A stretch of DNA of 64,000 nt from Sternotherus odoratus (GCA_032164245.1 JAVMKO010000005.1:59753442-59817441); one strand, 5' to 3'. Positions 48,101 to 59,078 are shown, numbered from the stretch's first letter. The notes: generated from the letters alone by a model not told the origin. Made by a program: numbers and translations.

Positions 48101-48577
48101 AAAACTTAGCCTTAATTATGAGGTGTCAAAAATGTCACTGTATTATCTGCTAGACATTTTAATTACTTTTATTATTGACTATATTTTGCCATACCTGCTG
48201 CTCCTCTGCAAGTTTCTGCTGGATCATGAGTTCTTCTTCCTTCATTTTTTCTAACATTTCCAGTTCTTTCAGGGCCTCCTCACGCTCTTGCTCCAGTTCA
48301 GCCCTCTCCTGCTGCCTCTATCATTGCATGATATGAAAAATCAGAAAAAAAGATTAACTAATATTGGCTATACTGTCATTAAAGTTTGTGAAAGAGTAAC
48401 AGCAATCATTTTAAATGCAGAGAGATGCACCTGTTGTTCTTCATCTAAATTTCTCCTGTATTTGTAAATCCAGTATGCCAGGTACTCTATTGGGTCTATG
48501 GGCCGATGCTCTACCACTTCTGCAAGTCCCTTTGCCAAGCATATTCCTAGGCATCTCTTGAGGTATTCAGACTCCAT
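45077..48577 (-). CDS. DYDC1: DYDC1, DPY30 domain-containing protein 1 (complete coding region)
   Basis: Five coding exons join on the minus strand: 48431-48577, 48195-48317, 47526-47624, 46309-46410 and 45077-45142. All are phase 0 and give 178 residues, close to the human length of 177. Residues 1-49 hold the Dpy-30 motif ([17 protein letters not shown] ... [13 protein letters not shown]), a two-helix dimerisation fold that docks on anchoring partners. Residues 50-123 are a long Glu/Lys/Gln-rich helix, probably a coiled coil. Residues 124-157 carry the conserved block [24 protein letters not shown] proteins are mostly expressed in testis and ciliated cells. The gene is head to head with DYDC2. 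The ATG exon has an acceptor 9 bp upstream, so a non-coding leader exon must exist. Confidence 0.94.
45326..45420. mobile_element. Partial hAT end (GGGCAAACTACAGCCCGTGGGCC)
   Basis: One terminus of the same hAT style as 38172-38876 and 55296-55961. No matching second end nearby, so a truncated copy. It is 3' of DYDC1 exon 4, in intron 4. Confidence 0.6.
46309..46410 (-). CDS. DYDC1: DYDC1 coding exon 4 (conserved [10 protein letters not shown] block)
   Basis: This 102-bp exon encodes [20 protein letters not shown] to ESGQSD. The block matches human DYDC1 closely and separates it from DYDC2. Acceptor TTGTAG, donor GAT|GTAAGT. Confidence 0.93.
46797..47070. mobile_element. Diverged MITE in DYDC1 intron 3
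   Basis: GGTTGGTCTATATTTAAAAG at the left and ACTATTAGTGTAGGCAAATC at the right resemble the ends of the GTCTACACTA MITE family. The interior has the CCAGTATAGCCATGCC style. Diverged. Confidence 0.45.
47474..47509. repeat. (TTA)n microsatellite
   Basis: ATTATTAATTATTATTATTTATTATT-type run, 17 bp from the 3' end of DYDC1 exon 3 within intron 3. Confidence 0.85.
47526..47624 (-). CDS. DYDC1: DYDC1 coding exon 3
   Basis: This 99-bp exon encodes [20 protein letters not shown] to QQKAKE, continuing the helix. Acceptor CTGCAG. The donor GAG|GTCTGA is weak, and reading through would hit a stop at once, so splicing must occur here. Confidence 0.88.
48195..48317 (-). CDS. DYDC1: DYDC1 coding exon 2 (coiled coil)
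   Basis: This 123-bp exon encodes [20 protein letters not shown] and on to KLAEEQQ, a charged helix. Acceptor GATAG, donor CAG|GTATGG. The same length as DYDC2 exon 2. Confidence 0.93.
48431..48577 (-). CDS. DYDC1: DYDC1 coding exon 1 (Dpy-30 motif)
   Basis: ATG at 48575-48577; 49 codons starting [17 protein letters not shown]. The donor is CAG|GTGCAT. On the 5' side, TTTTTCAG ends at 48587 with GAGGTGTGA before the ATG, so the true exon begins at 48586. The same length (147 coding bp) as DYDC2 exon 1. Confidence 0.94.
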
Positions 48578-48902
48578 TCACACCTCCTGAAAAACATAAA
48601 GGAAACATACACTAAACAGTCGTTCCCGATTTAAACTAAAAAATATTTGAAGAATTACTAACTAGACATATCAAATAGTTTGTTGCAAATAGTTTAGCCA
48701 AGGAATTCAGCATCCTTCTTTTTTTTGGTGACTTCTCTGTGAAGAGGTTGTACATTGTATTAAAGACAGAGTTATCTAGTTGACAAGGCACTAGGGTATG
48801 AGTCAGGATTCATAGTTCTGCAACAACCTGCTGGATAACTTTGGAAAAGGTGATTTGTGTCAATTCCCTTCTCACCGCTTTGTCCATCTTGCCTACTTAA
48901 AC

Positions 48903-49020
48903 TGCAAGCTCTTCAAGGCACAAACTTTCTCTCACTGTGTGAACAATGCCTAGAACCAGGGGTTCCAATCTGAGTTGGGGCCCACAGGCAATGCAGTATT
49001 ACTAATAATAAAAACTAATT
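48903..49020. repeat. Dispersed repeat tail with AATAAT end
   Basis: GCAAGCTCTTCAAGGCACAAAC ... CAATGCCTAGAACC ... TACTAATAATAAAAAC; the same type as 6425-6575 and 24668-24802, strongly diverged. Confidence 0.45.
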
Positions 49021-52000
49021 TGCTCATTTTTATAAGTGTTCAATACTTTGTGCATGAACATTTTATCTCAGAGTTTTTGAGCTGGTTTCAATAAATATTT
49101 GCTATACATACTTTATGAGCTAGTCACGTACGTCACATGCTGTTGTGTCTGCTCCCTGATCAGATGACCTAAACTTTATCAACTGGAATTCCTTTTTCCA
49201 TTCACAAATTATCTGTGAATATTTGTAAGTATTAGACTAATGTAAGAGTAAGTAAAACAGCTTTGCAAAATGACCACAAGAATAATCCCGATACAATTTT
49301 ATTCATGCTAGGATTTGAGAGATTTTGCTTCCAGCAAGAATTTTTGTGAATAAAAGCTTGTTCTTCAGTGGCTAGGTGAATAAAAATCATGAATACAATC
49401 AAAACAAATTGGTAGGTTATATCCATAAAAATATTCATTAATGCTGCATGACTGACAAAGAGCATGCACACGTCTGATGTATTTTAATCGGAAGATGAAG
49501 TGTGCGTGCACAACATCATCGATATTATGTGCCAGCACAGTATGATTTGAATAAAACAAGAAACAGCCCAGTCTGTGCCTATCCACACCACCATCCTTCC
49601 TAAAAAAAATAATATATTTAATTTACAAGTAAGCATAGCAAAATCTGGAAGTTGGTATGAATTTACACTGCCTAATAAAGTACTCCTCCCCAATTTTAGA
49701 CACGCTCCCCTTTGCCAAAAGAGTGCCAATCTGCTGGATATTTTGAGAAAAAACATCATTCACAGAGCATTTTTCTCAACTATGATTGACAATGATTATT
49801 CGTGAACTTGACTTTTAATTTCCTCAGAATCTTAGACCCCTCTGTCTTCTTACTACATTTGAAGCATATTAAAAGCAGATTAGATGATGCTTGCTCTTGC
49901 TCCCATTTTAAGTCAAAATCTCTGATTCACTGTTCATTCAGATTGTAAAATAATATCTGTCTTAATATACTTCCCAGGATACCTTTGCTCTCCAGCACCA
50001 GCGTCGTCCATAGTTATACAGACAGTGAAATAATAAAAACAAGTTTAAAAATTTATTCTTACTGTATTCTGTTTACGTAAGGCCAGATTCTAAAATTTTA
50101 CTTGCATTGAGTATAACCTTTCTTCACTAAAAAAACGTCCTGGTGACCTAATTGGGACTACTTGCTGAGTAAAATATTACCCAATATAAGTAAGGGTACT
50201 AGAATCTATGTTGTACCAATTTCTTTACAATATTATAACTTTTTGAAGGACATATTTCAGTTGTTTTGAACATTTTTAACAATCTTTCTAACTAGATTAC
50301 ATTTAAGGAAACAACAAACTCCCTTAAACATGGCTCACTGTCAATTAGTTTTTTACATCTTCAGATGGGGATGCATAACTTAAATATATATAACTCACCA
50401 GTTCAGAGAGAATGTATTAAAATATGTAAGGGAAACCTGTACAAGAGACCATTCCTATTAGGTAAACACCTCTCTTACATCTGCCTGTATGTATCCAAAA
50501 CACAGAGTACAATTCTGCTCCATTTGTTTCAAAATGTAATTTCCATTAATCAATAGTTGCTTAACATGGTTCAACTTTAGGAAATATTCACTGATCACTA
50601 CAGTTTTCCTTATTGTGCTAAATTATATTAGCTCTTCTCAAATAGTCCCAATTTAGCTATTTTCTATCCCTAAATACACACTTCACTGAATTCAATGTGA
50701 ATTCTAAAGGAATCTAGAAGCCACTTCGAATTTAAATAATGTTTGTGTATGATCCATTTAAGAAGAAAACAGACCTTATCTAAATGCAAGTCGCACAAAC
50801 GTGGGAAAGAGAACTTGTTTCTTGAGACAAGTGAGATCAGAAAAAACACAGACTATTCCTTCCTTCTGGTCTCTTGCCCAGACAGCCCTTAGGTATGCTT
50901 CCTGTAAAATTCAGATTTTACTTTCTGACACACTAGCATATATCAATGTTTTGTCACAATGCACCTCCACAGAATGCATATCTGAACACACTTACCTCCT
51001 GAAGATTCTAGACTTTCCTCTCACCTCAAAGAATTCTGTAACCCACTCTTCAAATATATTTACATTCTTAGCATGGTTTGTACACTTTGGTTTTGGGATG
51101 CTTGATTTTCTTGTTTAAACCATTTCTACAACAAAGGAACAGTTAGGTAAGAGACAAGTATAAATAGTATAAAAGGCTTCCTTTATGGACATATGTCTCA
51201 TCTCTGCCACTCATGAGATTAAAAATATATTGACTCAGAATGCAGAGTTTTTGTTTTCCTACAGCCTCATTTCAGCTTTCTTATTTTTATACATTTATAT
51301 GCAAATTCTAGTTTGAACTAACTAAACTAAGCTTTAAGCGTGTGTATGTTTTGTATGATCAGAATCCAATATATTACTATTACAATACTGTTAAAGATAT
51401 AACAATATGTATTAAATATAAATATAATAAAGATATGACTATAACAACCATAATACTAATATCCTTGTTTGGGGATTTGTGTGTGAAATTGACCAAATAT
51501 TGCTTATTATAGGTACAGCACTGAAATCAGTCTGTTTAGTATGTGATTCCCAAAACTTTGAAAGTAATAAAAGATCACAGAAAATAATAATTGTTTGAAC
51601 ACCTTTTCATTTTTAGTGTAAAACTTAGAACTCAAAATACATTTAGATTTTTGCTACTATCTGCAGAAATCAGGGGTTTTTAATACCTTTTGGTAAGCCT
51701 TTTGGTTTGGTAAAACTTTTAGATAGAGTTGAAGTAGAGGGCCAAACCGGAACGCAGAAAATATATCAAGTGTAAAGAATATTTCTAGTTTCGATACAAG
51801 GATAATAGCTGCCTTACAAATACTTAAGCACCATAACAATGTAAAAGACCTAGTCCACATTTTATTTAGACCAGCAGTGTTCCCAGTGCAATCTGTGGTG
51901 CGCTAAGAATTAATTTAGGATTCTTCTTTGTATAAACAAAGAATGACGGCAAAAATGATCATCTGTCAGTTTTTCATACTGGTGAATGGAGACCAAAAAC

Positions 52001-52090
52001 TAACTTTCCAGAATGATGCAAAACTAAGGTTGTGTGCGAGCGTTTGTGTTCTGATTTTCAACAGATGTAGCAGCACTGTCCACCCTGGGC
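49021..52090. other. DYDC1 5' leader intron, no recognised element
   Basis: AT-rich DNA between DYDC1 coding exon 1 and the CpG island. A non-coding leader intron of DYDC1 is expected here. No exon, RNA or confident repeat was recognised, and the open frames (for example 49484-49759 and 50801-51118) have no known domain. Confidence 0.6.
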
Positions 52091-52096
52091 TTAGAT

Positions 52097-52236
52097 CAGT
52101 GGTTTGAAATCTGGGGTCCGCGGGGTGGGGTCGGAGGGGGAGGGCGGGATGCCCGCAGACTGTGCCTAAAATTTCCAAATGTCCACAGTTCCAATTTGAA
52201 CGGTTGTAGGGGTCCACGGGGGGTTGAAAACCCCTG
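52097..52236. mobile_element. Probable hAT MITE next to the CpG island
   Basis: CAGTGGTTTGAAATCTGGGGTCCGCGG at the left and GGTTGAAAACCCCTG at the right, with GTCCACAG and GGTCCACGG in between, are the layout of a short hAT family. No clean target duplication was found. Confidence 0.65.
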
Positions 52237-52249
52237 GTCCACGGGATTG

Positions 52250-53030
52250 TTAGGACCCAGCCTGACCACCGCGCGGGGTGGGGAGGCTGCTGGGACACAG
52301 CTAGCCCGTGACTGCGGCTGGTGCACTGCTGCTAGAAACGGACTGGAGGCGGTTCGGGGAGTTTGCTGAGAAAGCCCCGCAGACGCACACGTGGCCCATC
52401 GGCAGGGCAGAGCCACCCGCCCGGGGCCCCTGGCCGCTCCGCCGCGCACACGGCCCTGCGCGCCCCCTTCGCGAGGGCGAAGCCGAGGCCGATTTGAAAG
52501 GGTCCCCCGCGTCCTTCCCCACGGTGCGGCGCCGCGCACAGACCAGCCTCAGGGGCGCGCAGCCCCGCTGGGGAAGACACGGCCCGAGCCCCCACTTCCC
52601 GGGGGGGGCGCGACTCCCCCCTGCGGCCTGCGAGCCCTACCGGGTGCGTTCGCCAAGCAGCGATACAGCGCGCGCCGGGGAATGCCCGCGCTGAGTAAAC
52701 GGCAGGCGAAGGAGCGTCCGCTGTGGGAAAGGGGCGACGGCCGTTGCTCCGACGCTACCAGGGGCGCGCAGCCGCAGAGAGCAACCCCCGGCGCGCGCGG
52801 AGTGGGGGGGCGGGCTCGGGAGCGTCCCGTCGCTAGGCAGCCGCTCGCGTGACCCGGGCGGTAGGATTGGTGGGGGGGCGGATGCCGGGAGCTGTCACGT
52901 GAGTAAAGTTAACCCCCTCGGGGCTGGGCGTTGGGAGAACATCGGTCCGGCCCGAGGGCGGCTCGCCTGCCGGACACGGTGGGCTCCCGGCGTGTGGGCC
53001 GGGCCGGGGGTGCAGAATTCCACCGGAGTA
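52250..53030. promoter_or_regulatory. CpG island, likely bidirectional DYDC1/DYDC2 promoter
   Basis: A dense run of CG dinucleotides and high G+C lies between the two head-to-head start exons. Plus-strand donor CAC|GTGAGT at 52898/52899 could end a DYDC2 non-coding first exon. Motifs noted: X-box-like CGTCGCTAGGCAGCC (52828-52842), CTCF-like GCTACCAGGGGCGCG (52754-52768), and E-box CACGTGA (52896-52902). Open frames in it (for example 52391-52852) have no family resemblance and reflect stop-poor GC-rich DNA. The promoter role is inferred from position and composition. Confidence 0.8.
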
Positions 53031-53044
53031 AAGACTCAGTCTGA

Positions 53045-53313
53045 GTCCCAGTGTACACTAGTAATTTACATAATTACAGCTAAGTCTGTCAAGGGTGTGA
53101 AAAGTCCACACCCCTGAGAAATGTAGCTATACTGACCAAACCCCTGATGTAGACAGCATTAGGTCAATGGAAGAATTGTTTCATCAACCTAGCTACAACC
53201 TCTCAGGGGTGTGGATTACTTACACCAATGGAAAAACCCCTCCCCATTGGTTGAGATAGTGTCTACACTGAAGCATTCCAGATTTGTGCCACTGTAGCAT
53301 TTAAATACTGTTA
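53045..53313. mobile_element. Diverged MITE-like sequence
   Basis: GTGTACACTAGTAATTTACA ... GTCTACACTGAAGCATTCC with CACACCCCTGA motifs. Similar to the adjacent MITE but without clear ends. Confidence 0.45.
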
Positions 53314-53558
53314 GGCTTTGCCTACTCTAGCACTTTTGTTGGTCAAGGGTGTGAAAAAACACACCCCTGACTGACATACAGTTCACCAACAAAAGAGCTG
53401 GTGTGGACAGGGCTACCGCCGATTGTTGGGGGTGCTTTAATTATGCTGGCGGGAAAGCTCACTTCTGCTGGCATAGAGCAGCTACACGGGAGACCTTATA
53501 GTGGTGCAGCTGCAGTAGTACAGCCGTGCTGCTATAAGGTCTATAGTTAGACATAGCC
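53314..53558. mobile_element. Harbinger-type MITE, 245 bp, TTA target duplication
   Basis: Ends GGCTTTGCCTAC and TTAGACATAGCC are inverted repeats flanked by TTA (53311-53313 and 53559-53561). The interior has AAGGGTGTGAAAAAACACACCCCT, a short palindrome. It lies in the DYDC2 leader intron. Confidence 0.75.
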
Positions 53559-53899
53559 TTAGTACTTACTCCCATAATTGTCACCGCACTGTCAGCTTCT
53601 TATCATTGATACTTTCTTCTATAAAAGCCACTTAGGCTGTCTAAATTAGCCTGGTATCTTCTTTATAAATGGTTTAAATTTTGAAACAGAAAAACTTCCA
53701 AAATAGACTCCAAGGAGAAACTGAAATTAATTTTCAAATTGGATACAATTAACCAAGAGCTAACAAGGACTTGCGAATGGTTCTCTCATTACACTAACTG
53801 ATTGCATTGCCTGAGTTAATTTACCTGACACAGAAATCCATTTCAAAAGGTATTTTTTTTCTCCTGCTGATAATGGCCCATCCAGATTTAACAGCCTCT

Positions 53900-54066
53900 T
53901 AGAATTGGTATGCTAATGTACAACTTTTTTTTTCTTTCTGTGTGTATAAATGCATCTTACTTCTGTTCCATTCTATGAATCCAATGAAGTGAGCTATAGC
54001 CCACGAAATCTGATGCTGAATAAACTAGTTAGTCTCTAAGGTGCTACAAGTATTCCTCGCTTTCTT
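53900..54066. repeat. Penelope-like terminal fragment
   Basis: AATGAAGTGAGCTATAGCCCACGAAA ... AGTTAGTCTCTAAGGTGCTAC matches the right terminal segment of 26456-27142. A solitary end with no partner. Confidence 0.55.
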
Positions 54067-54621
54067 TATAAATCCAGCATTTCATACTCTATCTGTTAAA
54101 AAATGAAAACTAAGACTATTGCATTTAGTTCAGTGCCTTGCAGATTATGCTAGTTAGGGCTATACTGCAGATCCAGTGGGACTAAAACAATATTTAAGGA
54201 GTAATATTTTACCAAGATCGATACAGAATTTAATTAGAAATGCAATACAGAGACTTTCACCTCTAGAGAACCAATCTGGTAGTAACCAAAAGTGGTTACC
54301 AGCAGCTGTATTTTCAATAGGTTATGTGAAATGAGTTGCTGGTATCAGTATAGCGATGTCCATATCACAAAACCAACAACTCAGTTGCCATCTTTCTTAG
54401 CTGTGTCATCCAAGAATGTATTGGTCATTAAAGCTGAATTACTGCCTTACTAGAAATCATTCCCCATGTCAAGGTTGAGATGTATCACCAAGGCAATGTA
54501 AAGAGAGTTGCATGACCACCAATGTCCATATGAAACCTTTTGTTAGTGCACATGTTCTCACTCAATAATGTCTAAAACATTTCAGTTAATATATTGGTGC
54601 AGTGCTTGGTAGAAGATAAGA

Positions 54622-54768
54622 ATGGATACAGAGTACCTCAAGAAATGCATAGGAAAATGCTTAGCTGAGGGACTTGCAGAGGTGGCAGAGCATCGGCCAG
54701 AAGACCCAATTAATTATCTGGCATACTGGCTTTACAAATACAAGAAAAATTTAAATAAAGAAGAAGAG
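54622..54768 (+). CDS. DYDC2: DYDC2 coding exon 1 (Dpy-30 motif)
   Basis: ATG then 48 codons, [20 protein letters not shown] to NKEEE. Donor GAG|GTGAAT. Upstream, TTGGTGCAG ends at 54602 and is a possible acceptor, so a leader exon is likely further 5'. Confidence 0.92.
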
Positions 54769-57761
54769 GTGAATTTCCTTTCATTTAAAAAAAATCTTTT
54801 TTGACATTTAATCCCAACATGGCTGATTTTAGTTTCCATATTTTGTCATTGGTCAATGTCATAATTTTTCTGCAATGTTAGAGGAAAGCGGAGAGAGCCC
54901 AGCTGATACATGATCGTGCAAAGGCCCTGCTAGAACTGGAAATGGTACAAAACCTGAAAGCAGAAGAGCACCTGATCAGGCAGAAAACTCAAGCACATTA
55001 TCAGGTCGGGCAGAATTTAATCTTGTGTACTACATTTTAAAACTGAAATCTTATTATCTTTACATGCTTTTGAAAATTGAATCTTAATAAAACTATTTAA
55101 CACTACTAGCATTCTTAACCTAATAATGAAGTAGTTTTAATCTAAAATGTTTAATATTAAAAAAATAATCCTTACAATACTCCTGTAATTAGGATGGGTA
55201 AATCATTTTTATCCCCATTTTGCAGATAAGAGATAAGGAATTCTCACAGTGTCCCCAATTACCTGGCTAAGAGGAAAATTTAGATTATAGTCCAACATGG
55301 GGTGGGCAAACATTTTGGCCTGAGGGCCATATTGGGGTTACAAATTTGTATGGAGGGCCGGACACGGAAGGCTGTGCCTCCCAAAACAGCCTGGGTCCGC
55401 CCCCTATCAGACTCCCTCCCACTTCCCTGGCTGCCCCATTCAGAATCCCTGACCCGTCCAATCCCCCTTGCTCCTTGTCCCCTGATGGCCCCCTCCCATC
55501 CTAACTGCAACCCCAGAAACCCAGCACCTACCCAACCTCCTCTCCTCCCTGTCCCCTGACTGTCCCACCCCCTATCCACACCCCCATCCCGACAGACCCC
55601 CAGGACTCCCATTCCTATCCAAGCCGCTCCCCCATCCCCTGACCACCTCACCTCAGAACCTCTGCCCCATCCAACTACCCCCTTCTCCCTGTCCCCTGGG
55701 ACTCTTTGCCCCTTATCCAACCCCCCAGCCCCTGCCCCCTTACCATGCAGCTCAGCAGCATCTGGCAGCCATGCAGAGCTAGATACGCTGCCCTGCAGAA
55801 GCACGCAGCCCTGCCCTTGGAGAGTGCTGCCCAGATGGTGGTGTGGCTCCAAGGAGGGGGGATGGGGCTGAGGGTAGCCTCCCCGGCAGGGATCTCAAGG
55901 GCCAGACAGAATGGTCCCGCGGGCCAGATGTGGCCCGCACGCCATAGTTTGTCCACCCCTTATCCAATAGCTCATGGAAAAAAACCCACTGCTGTGTCCT
56001 TGCCCTCTTTTTACAGGGAGTGAAGGTGGTGGGGAATGAGGCTTATACAGATCCTGTAGCAGGGGCACTTGATAAGGGAGCCCAGGTCCTCCAATTTCAC
56101 CAGGCTCTGATTGAGGGCCCTATGAGAGCCAATCAGTGTCTGGCCCTTGGACTTACCAGCTGGGTCACTTCCTACCATCTGTCTCTCCCCATTGCTCCAA
56201 GTACAAAAGGGAAAAAAAGACAACTAAACCTTCAGCCCCAACCAGGCTCAGTCCACTTCCTCCCCAGGAGACTTCTTCAATACCCTTGTTCAGGAGCCCT
56301 TAGGAAAGGTCTATCTTCCTCCACCATCTGAGTTGGGTTGCTCCCTTTTAAGCTTCCTCCCCAGCTAGAACATGCTGGTCTGGAGGAGAGGGGCTACCTG
56401 GGCCCAGTTTGTCTTTTGAGCTCAGCATGGGGTTTGTGCATCCCATCAGAGGCTCTCAAAGTCATGACCATTGGTGGAGATAAACCAGCGTTAGCGATGA
56501 CGGGAAATTCCCCAATGTAGATGAGACTCCAGGGGCTGGCTCTCCATGACTTGCACGGCCCCACACAACCAGCAACATGAGTGAAGTTGGACATTGCAGA
56601 AATGAATAACAGAAGTGTGAGTTATTAGGCGATAATGTGCTGAATGGCCTACTTAGCCTGCTAGTTTGAAGTTCTCAGCACTAAGGCTGGTCTATACTAC
56701 AGAGTTAAGTCAACAGAAGGCAGCCTTATGTCGACCTAATTATGTCGGTGGTTACACTACAGCCTTCCTCCCACCAATGTAAATGCCCTACTACACTGAC
56801 ATAATAACTCCACCTCCACGAGAAGCGTAAGGCTTATGCTGGGGTAGTTAGAGCAACACAGCATCCATGCAGATGGTGACCCTTATATCAGCTGTCTTGT
56901 CAATTTTGCGGCTCCTGCCATGAAATTGACAAGAAAACGGGGCAGCTAGAGCCCAGCTACCCTCTCCTGCTCCCTGCTGGGAGCTAGGGCACGAAGGGAA
57001 GGCACTTCAGACTCCACTCCCCTCTGTGTGCCCAGGTGAGAAGCCCTAGTTTCTCATCCTCCCTGCACCCAACCTCCTCCCAGTGAGGATGTGTACCACT
57101 GACCCAAGGAAGGTAGTGTGGACATGCATCACCACAGAAATTACTGTAGTGGCTGTAAGTCAACCTAATATAGGTCGACTTAGGTTTGTAATGGAGACAT
57201 ACGCTTAGGGCTGGTCTTCACTACTGGGAGGGATCAACGGCAGATACGTAACTTCAGCTACGTGAATCACGTAGCCGAAGTCTGCGTATCTCCAGGCGAC
57301 TTACCTGCCGTCCTCACGGCGGCGGCAGTCGGTGGCGTGCTCCCCTATCAACTCCAGCTTGCGCCTCTCGGCGAGCTGGACTTCCAGAGTCGCTGGGGGC
57401 GATCGATTTCTCACGTCTTCACCAGATGCGAGAAATCAATCGCTAACAGATTGATTGCTACCCGCCGATCCGGCGGGTAGTGAAGACCAGCCCCTACTGT
57501 TAAAGAATTTAGAAAAATATTCTGTATAGGGCTAATCCTGCTCCCACTGTACTCAATGGCAAAGCCTCATTGGCTTACTGGGAAAGTGATGAGGCACGTA
57601 GTCTGTCTGTTTCTCTTTTTGTTTGTTTGAATCAAATGTAACTTTTATCACAGAAGATAATTACTGAACAGTATCCAAGAAAGATGACATCAGTCATGAC
57701 CTGCAAGTCTGTAACCTCTAATTTGGCAATGGTTGTAGAGGATGATGAGACTGTTATTTAG
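54622..57761 (+). CDS. DYDC2: DYDC2, DPY30 domain-containing protein 2 (short form)
   Basis: Three coding exons join in phase 0: 54622-54768, 54882-55004 and 57654-57761, giving 125 residues. Residues 1-49 hold the Dpy-30 motif ([20 protein letters not shown] ... [13 protein letters not shown]). Residues 50-90 are a charged helix ([20 protein letters not shown]). The last 35 residues ([10 protein letters not shown] ... EDDETVI) have no domain. Human DYDC2 is about 177 residues, so this copy is shorter. The stop TAG is followed by one base and a good donor (GTAAGT), so a further exon is spliced on, probably 3'UTR from 59079. The gene is head to head with DYDC1 and shares its first two exon lengths, which shows that they are paralogues. 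Confidence 0.88.
54882..55004 (+). CDS. DYDC2: DYDC2 coding exon 2
   Basis: 123 bp, [20 protein letters not shown] to RQKTQAHYQ. Acceptor TGTTAG, donor CAG|GTCGGG. The intron before it is only 113 bp. Confidence 0.9.
55150..55295 (-). repeat. MIR-type SINE, antisense, diverged
   Basis: TCCTGTAATTAGGATGGGTAAATC ... TCCCCATTTTGCAGATAAG ... ACCTGGCTAAGAGG reads as a decayed antisense MIR. In DYDC2 intron 2. Confidence 0.55.
55296..55961. mobile_element. hAT MITE, about 666 bp, in DYDC2 intron 2
   Basis: The left end CATGGGGTGGGCAAAC and right end GTTTGTCCACCCC are inverted repeats of the type at 38172-38876. Flanks TAGTCCAA and TTATCCAA are a diverged 8-bp duplication (6 of 8), so the right boundary is uncertain by 2 bp. 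GC-rich interior. Confidence 0.85.
56015..56640. other. Unassigned segment in DYDC2 intron 2
   Basis: Moderately GC-rich DNA with a 103-codon open frame (56020-56331) preceded by TTTTTACAG. No protein family is recognised and the phase does not fit DYDC2. It could be old retroelement DNA. Confidence 0.3.
56685..57204. mobile_element. Harbinger-type MITE, 520 bp
   Basis: The left end GGCTGGTCTATACTACAG and right end ATGGAGACATACGC, with GTCGACCTAA and TAGGTCGACTTAGG subterminal inverted repeats, are typical. Flanked by TAA (56682-56684) and TTA (57205-57207). The right TTA is shared with the next element. Confidence 0.75.
57208..57493. mobile_element. Palindromic MITE, second copy
   Basis: Ends GGGCTGGTCTTCACTAC and GTAGTGAAGACCAGCCC match exactly as inverted repeats. 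The interior hairpins match those of 25089-25383 (GCTACGTGAATCACGTAGC, CCCGCCGATCCGGCGGG). It abuts the MITE at 56685-57204. Confidence 0.9.
57654..57761 (+). CDS. DYDC2: DYDC2 coding exon 3 with stop
   Basis: Acceptor TATCACAG, then 35 codons [20 protein letters not shown] to DDETVI and TAG (57759-57761). The donor GTAAGT begins at 57763. The exon could be skipped in frame, joining exon 2 to 59079. Confidence 0.75.
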   Translation, partial: KIITEQYPRKMTSVMTCKSVTSNLAMVVEDDETVI

Positions 57762-57769
57762 AGTAAGTA

Positions 57770-59078
57770 TTATACCTAACAATACAAATAATGTCTAAAC
57801 AGTTTTTCTCACCACATGTTCTCAACAGTCTTACTGGTTCCATTCATAGGTACTACAGTTAATGTTCCTTTGTACTCTACCTGCTGTAATCCATGAGTAC
57901 ATAACACACTTTGAAAAAGTGGGCTGACATATACCACTAGACAAGCATCAATCTTTAATCAAATATAGAATGACTTCAGCAACCTCTTATTTATGTAAAT
58001 ATTTGTGTGTGTGTTTAGATATAACATGATTTGTCCATAAAAATGTTTTTTTATAAAACAAGAATATTTATTGCAACAAACAAGTAAAAAGACAGTCAAC
58101 TTTTAATCTTCCCAGGAAATAATGTGCTGCTTTTTTCAGTTTAGTTAGGAATAGAATGTATCATAGTATTGCTATTTGTGGGACTTACATTATGAGCCAG
58201 TTTAAAGAATGAAAATATTCCTGGAAGAATTTTAATGTAAGAAAACGCAGCTAAACTTGAGTAAAAGCTGTGTATTTAACAACAAAAAAATTAAAAAATC
58301 ACAAAGGTAACTTAAGTTTTGCAGCCAAGTGTCTGAGTGTCTTTTTAAGTAATGTTGTGTGGTAGCCTGATTAAAGCTTGAATTTCCAAAGAAAGGTAGT
58401 CTGACTCTATCTCCTTACCTATTAATTTCCTAGCTCACATTCATGCACACCTGAACCTTGTTACTGCAGTGCAGGCTATTTCTGAACATCAAATAGTTCT
58501 GTTGCAGGTGGAGGACTGATGATATATATGCCTTTTTAAATAGGAGCAATACCTTATGAGTGTAACAAATTTGTAGTTTGAAGCAGAAACCCTAGGATGA
58601 AGCATGGCAAAAATCACCAACACCAGGGACCATGGATTGATCTCTTAAGTCACTGCCATGGATGGTATCTATACTCACAGATATATGACTCTAATTGATG
58701 GGAAGAAGTTAAGGGAGGGAAAACCTGACCTTAAATAGAATCAGTACATCTTCATCCCCCAAAAAAAAGAAGAAAAAAAGAATAAGCATTCAAAAAGCAC
58801 ACAGCTACGCAAGAGTGAGAAAACAAGGGTTTAAAATCAAATTATATATTGCCAAATGAAGAATAGTCATGGTTTGCGACTGAGTAATATTATATGAATA
58901 ATCTCATACGCTTTATATCAATATCAACATAGCACATCCAACTGACACATTTGATGCATTAGGGGAGAAATTGTGCCTTAATGTTACTGAGATCACTATT
59001 AAAGGTTTGCTACTGCTATAACATAACACAGCAATTATCAAGTAAGTATGAATCTAAATGTATTGATCTTTTTAACAG
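57770..59078. other. DYDC2 last intron
   Basis: AT-rich DNA, no repeat or exon recognised. Confidence 0.55.

Noticed and set aside
52391..52852. 153-codon open frame in the CpG island
   Set aside because: No family resemblance; stop codons are rare in such GC-rich DNA and several frames on both strands are equally open.
57759..57761. DYDC2 TAG as a sequencing error or readthrough
   Set aside because: Reading past it enters an intron donor after one base; no continued frame is available, so the stop is taken as real.
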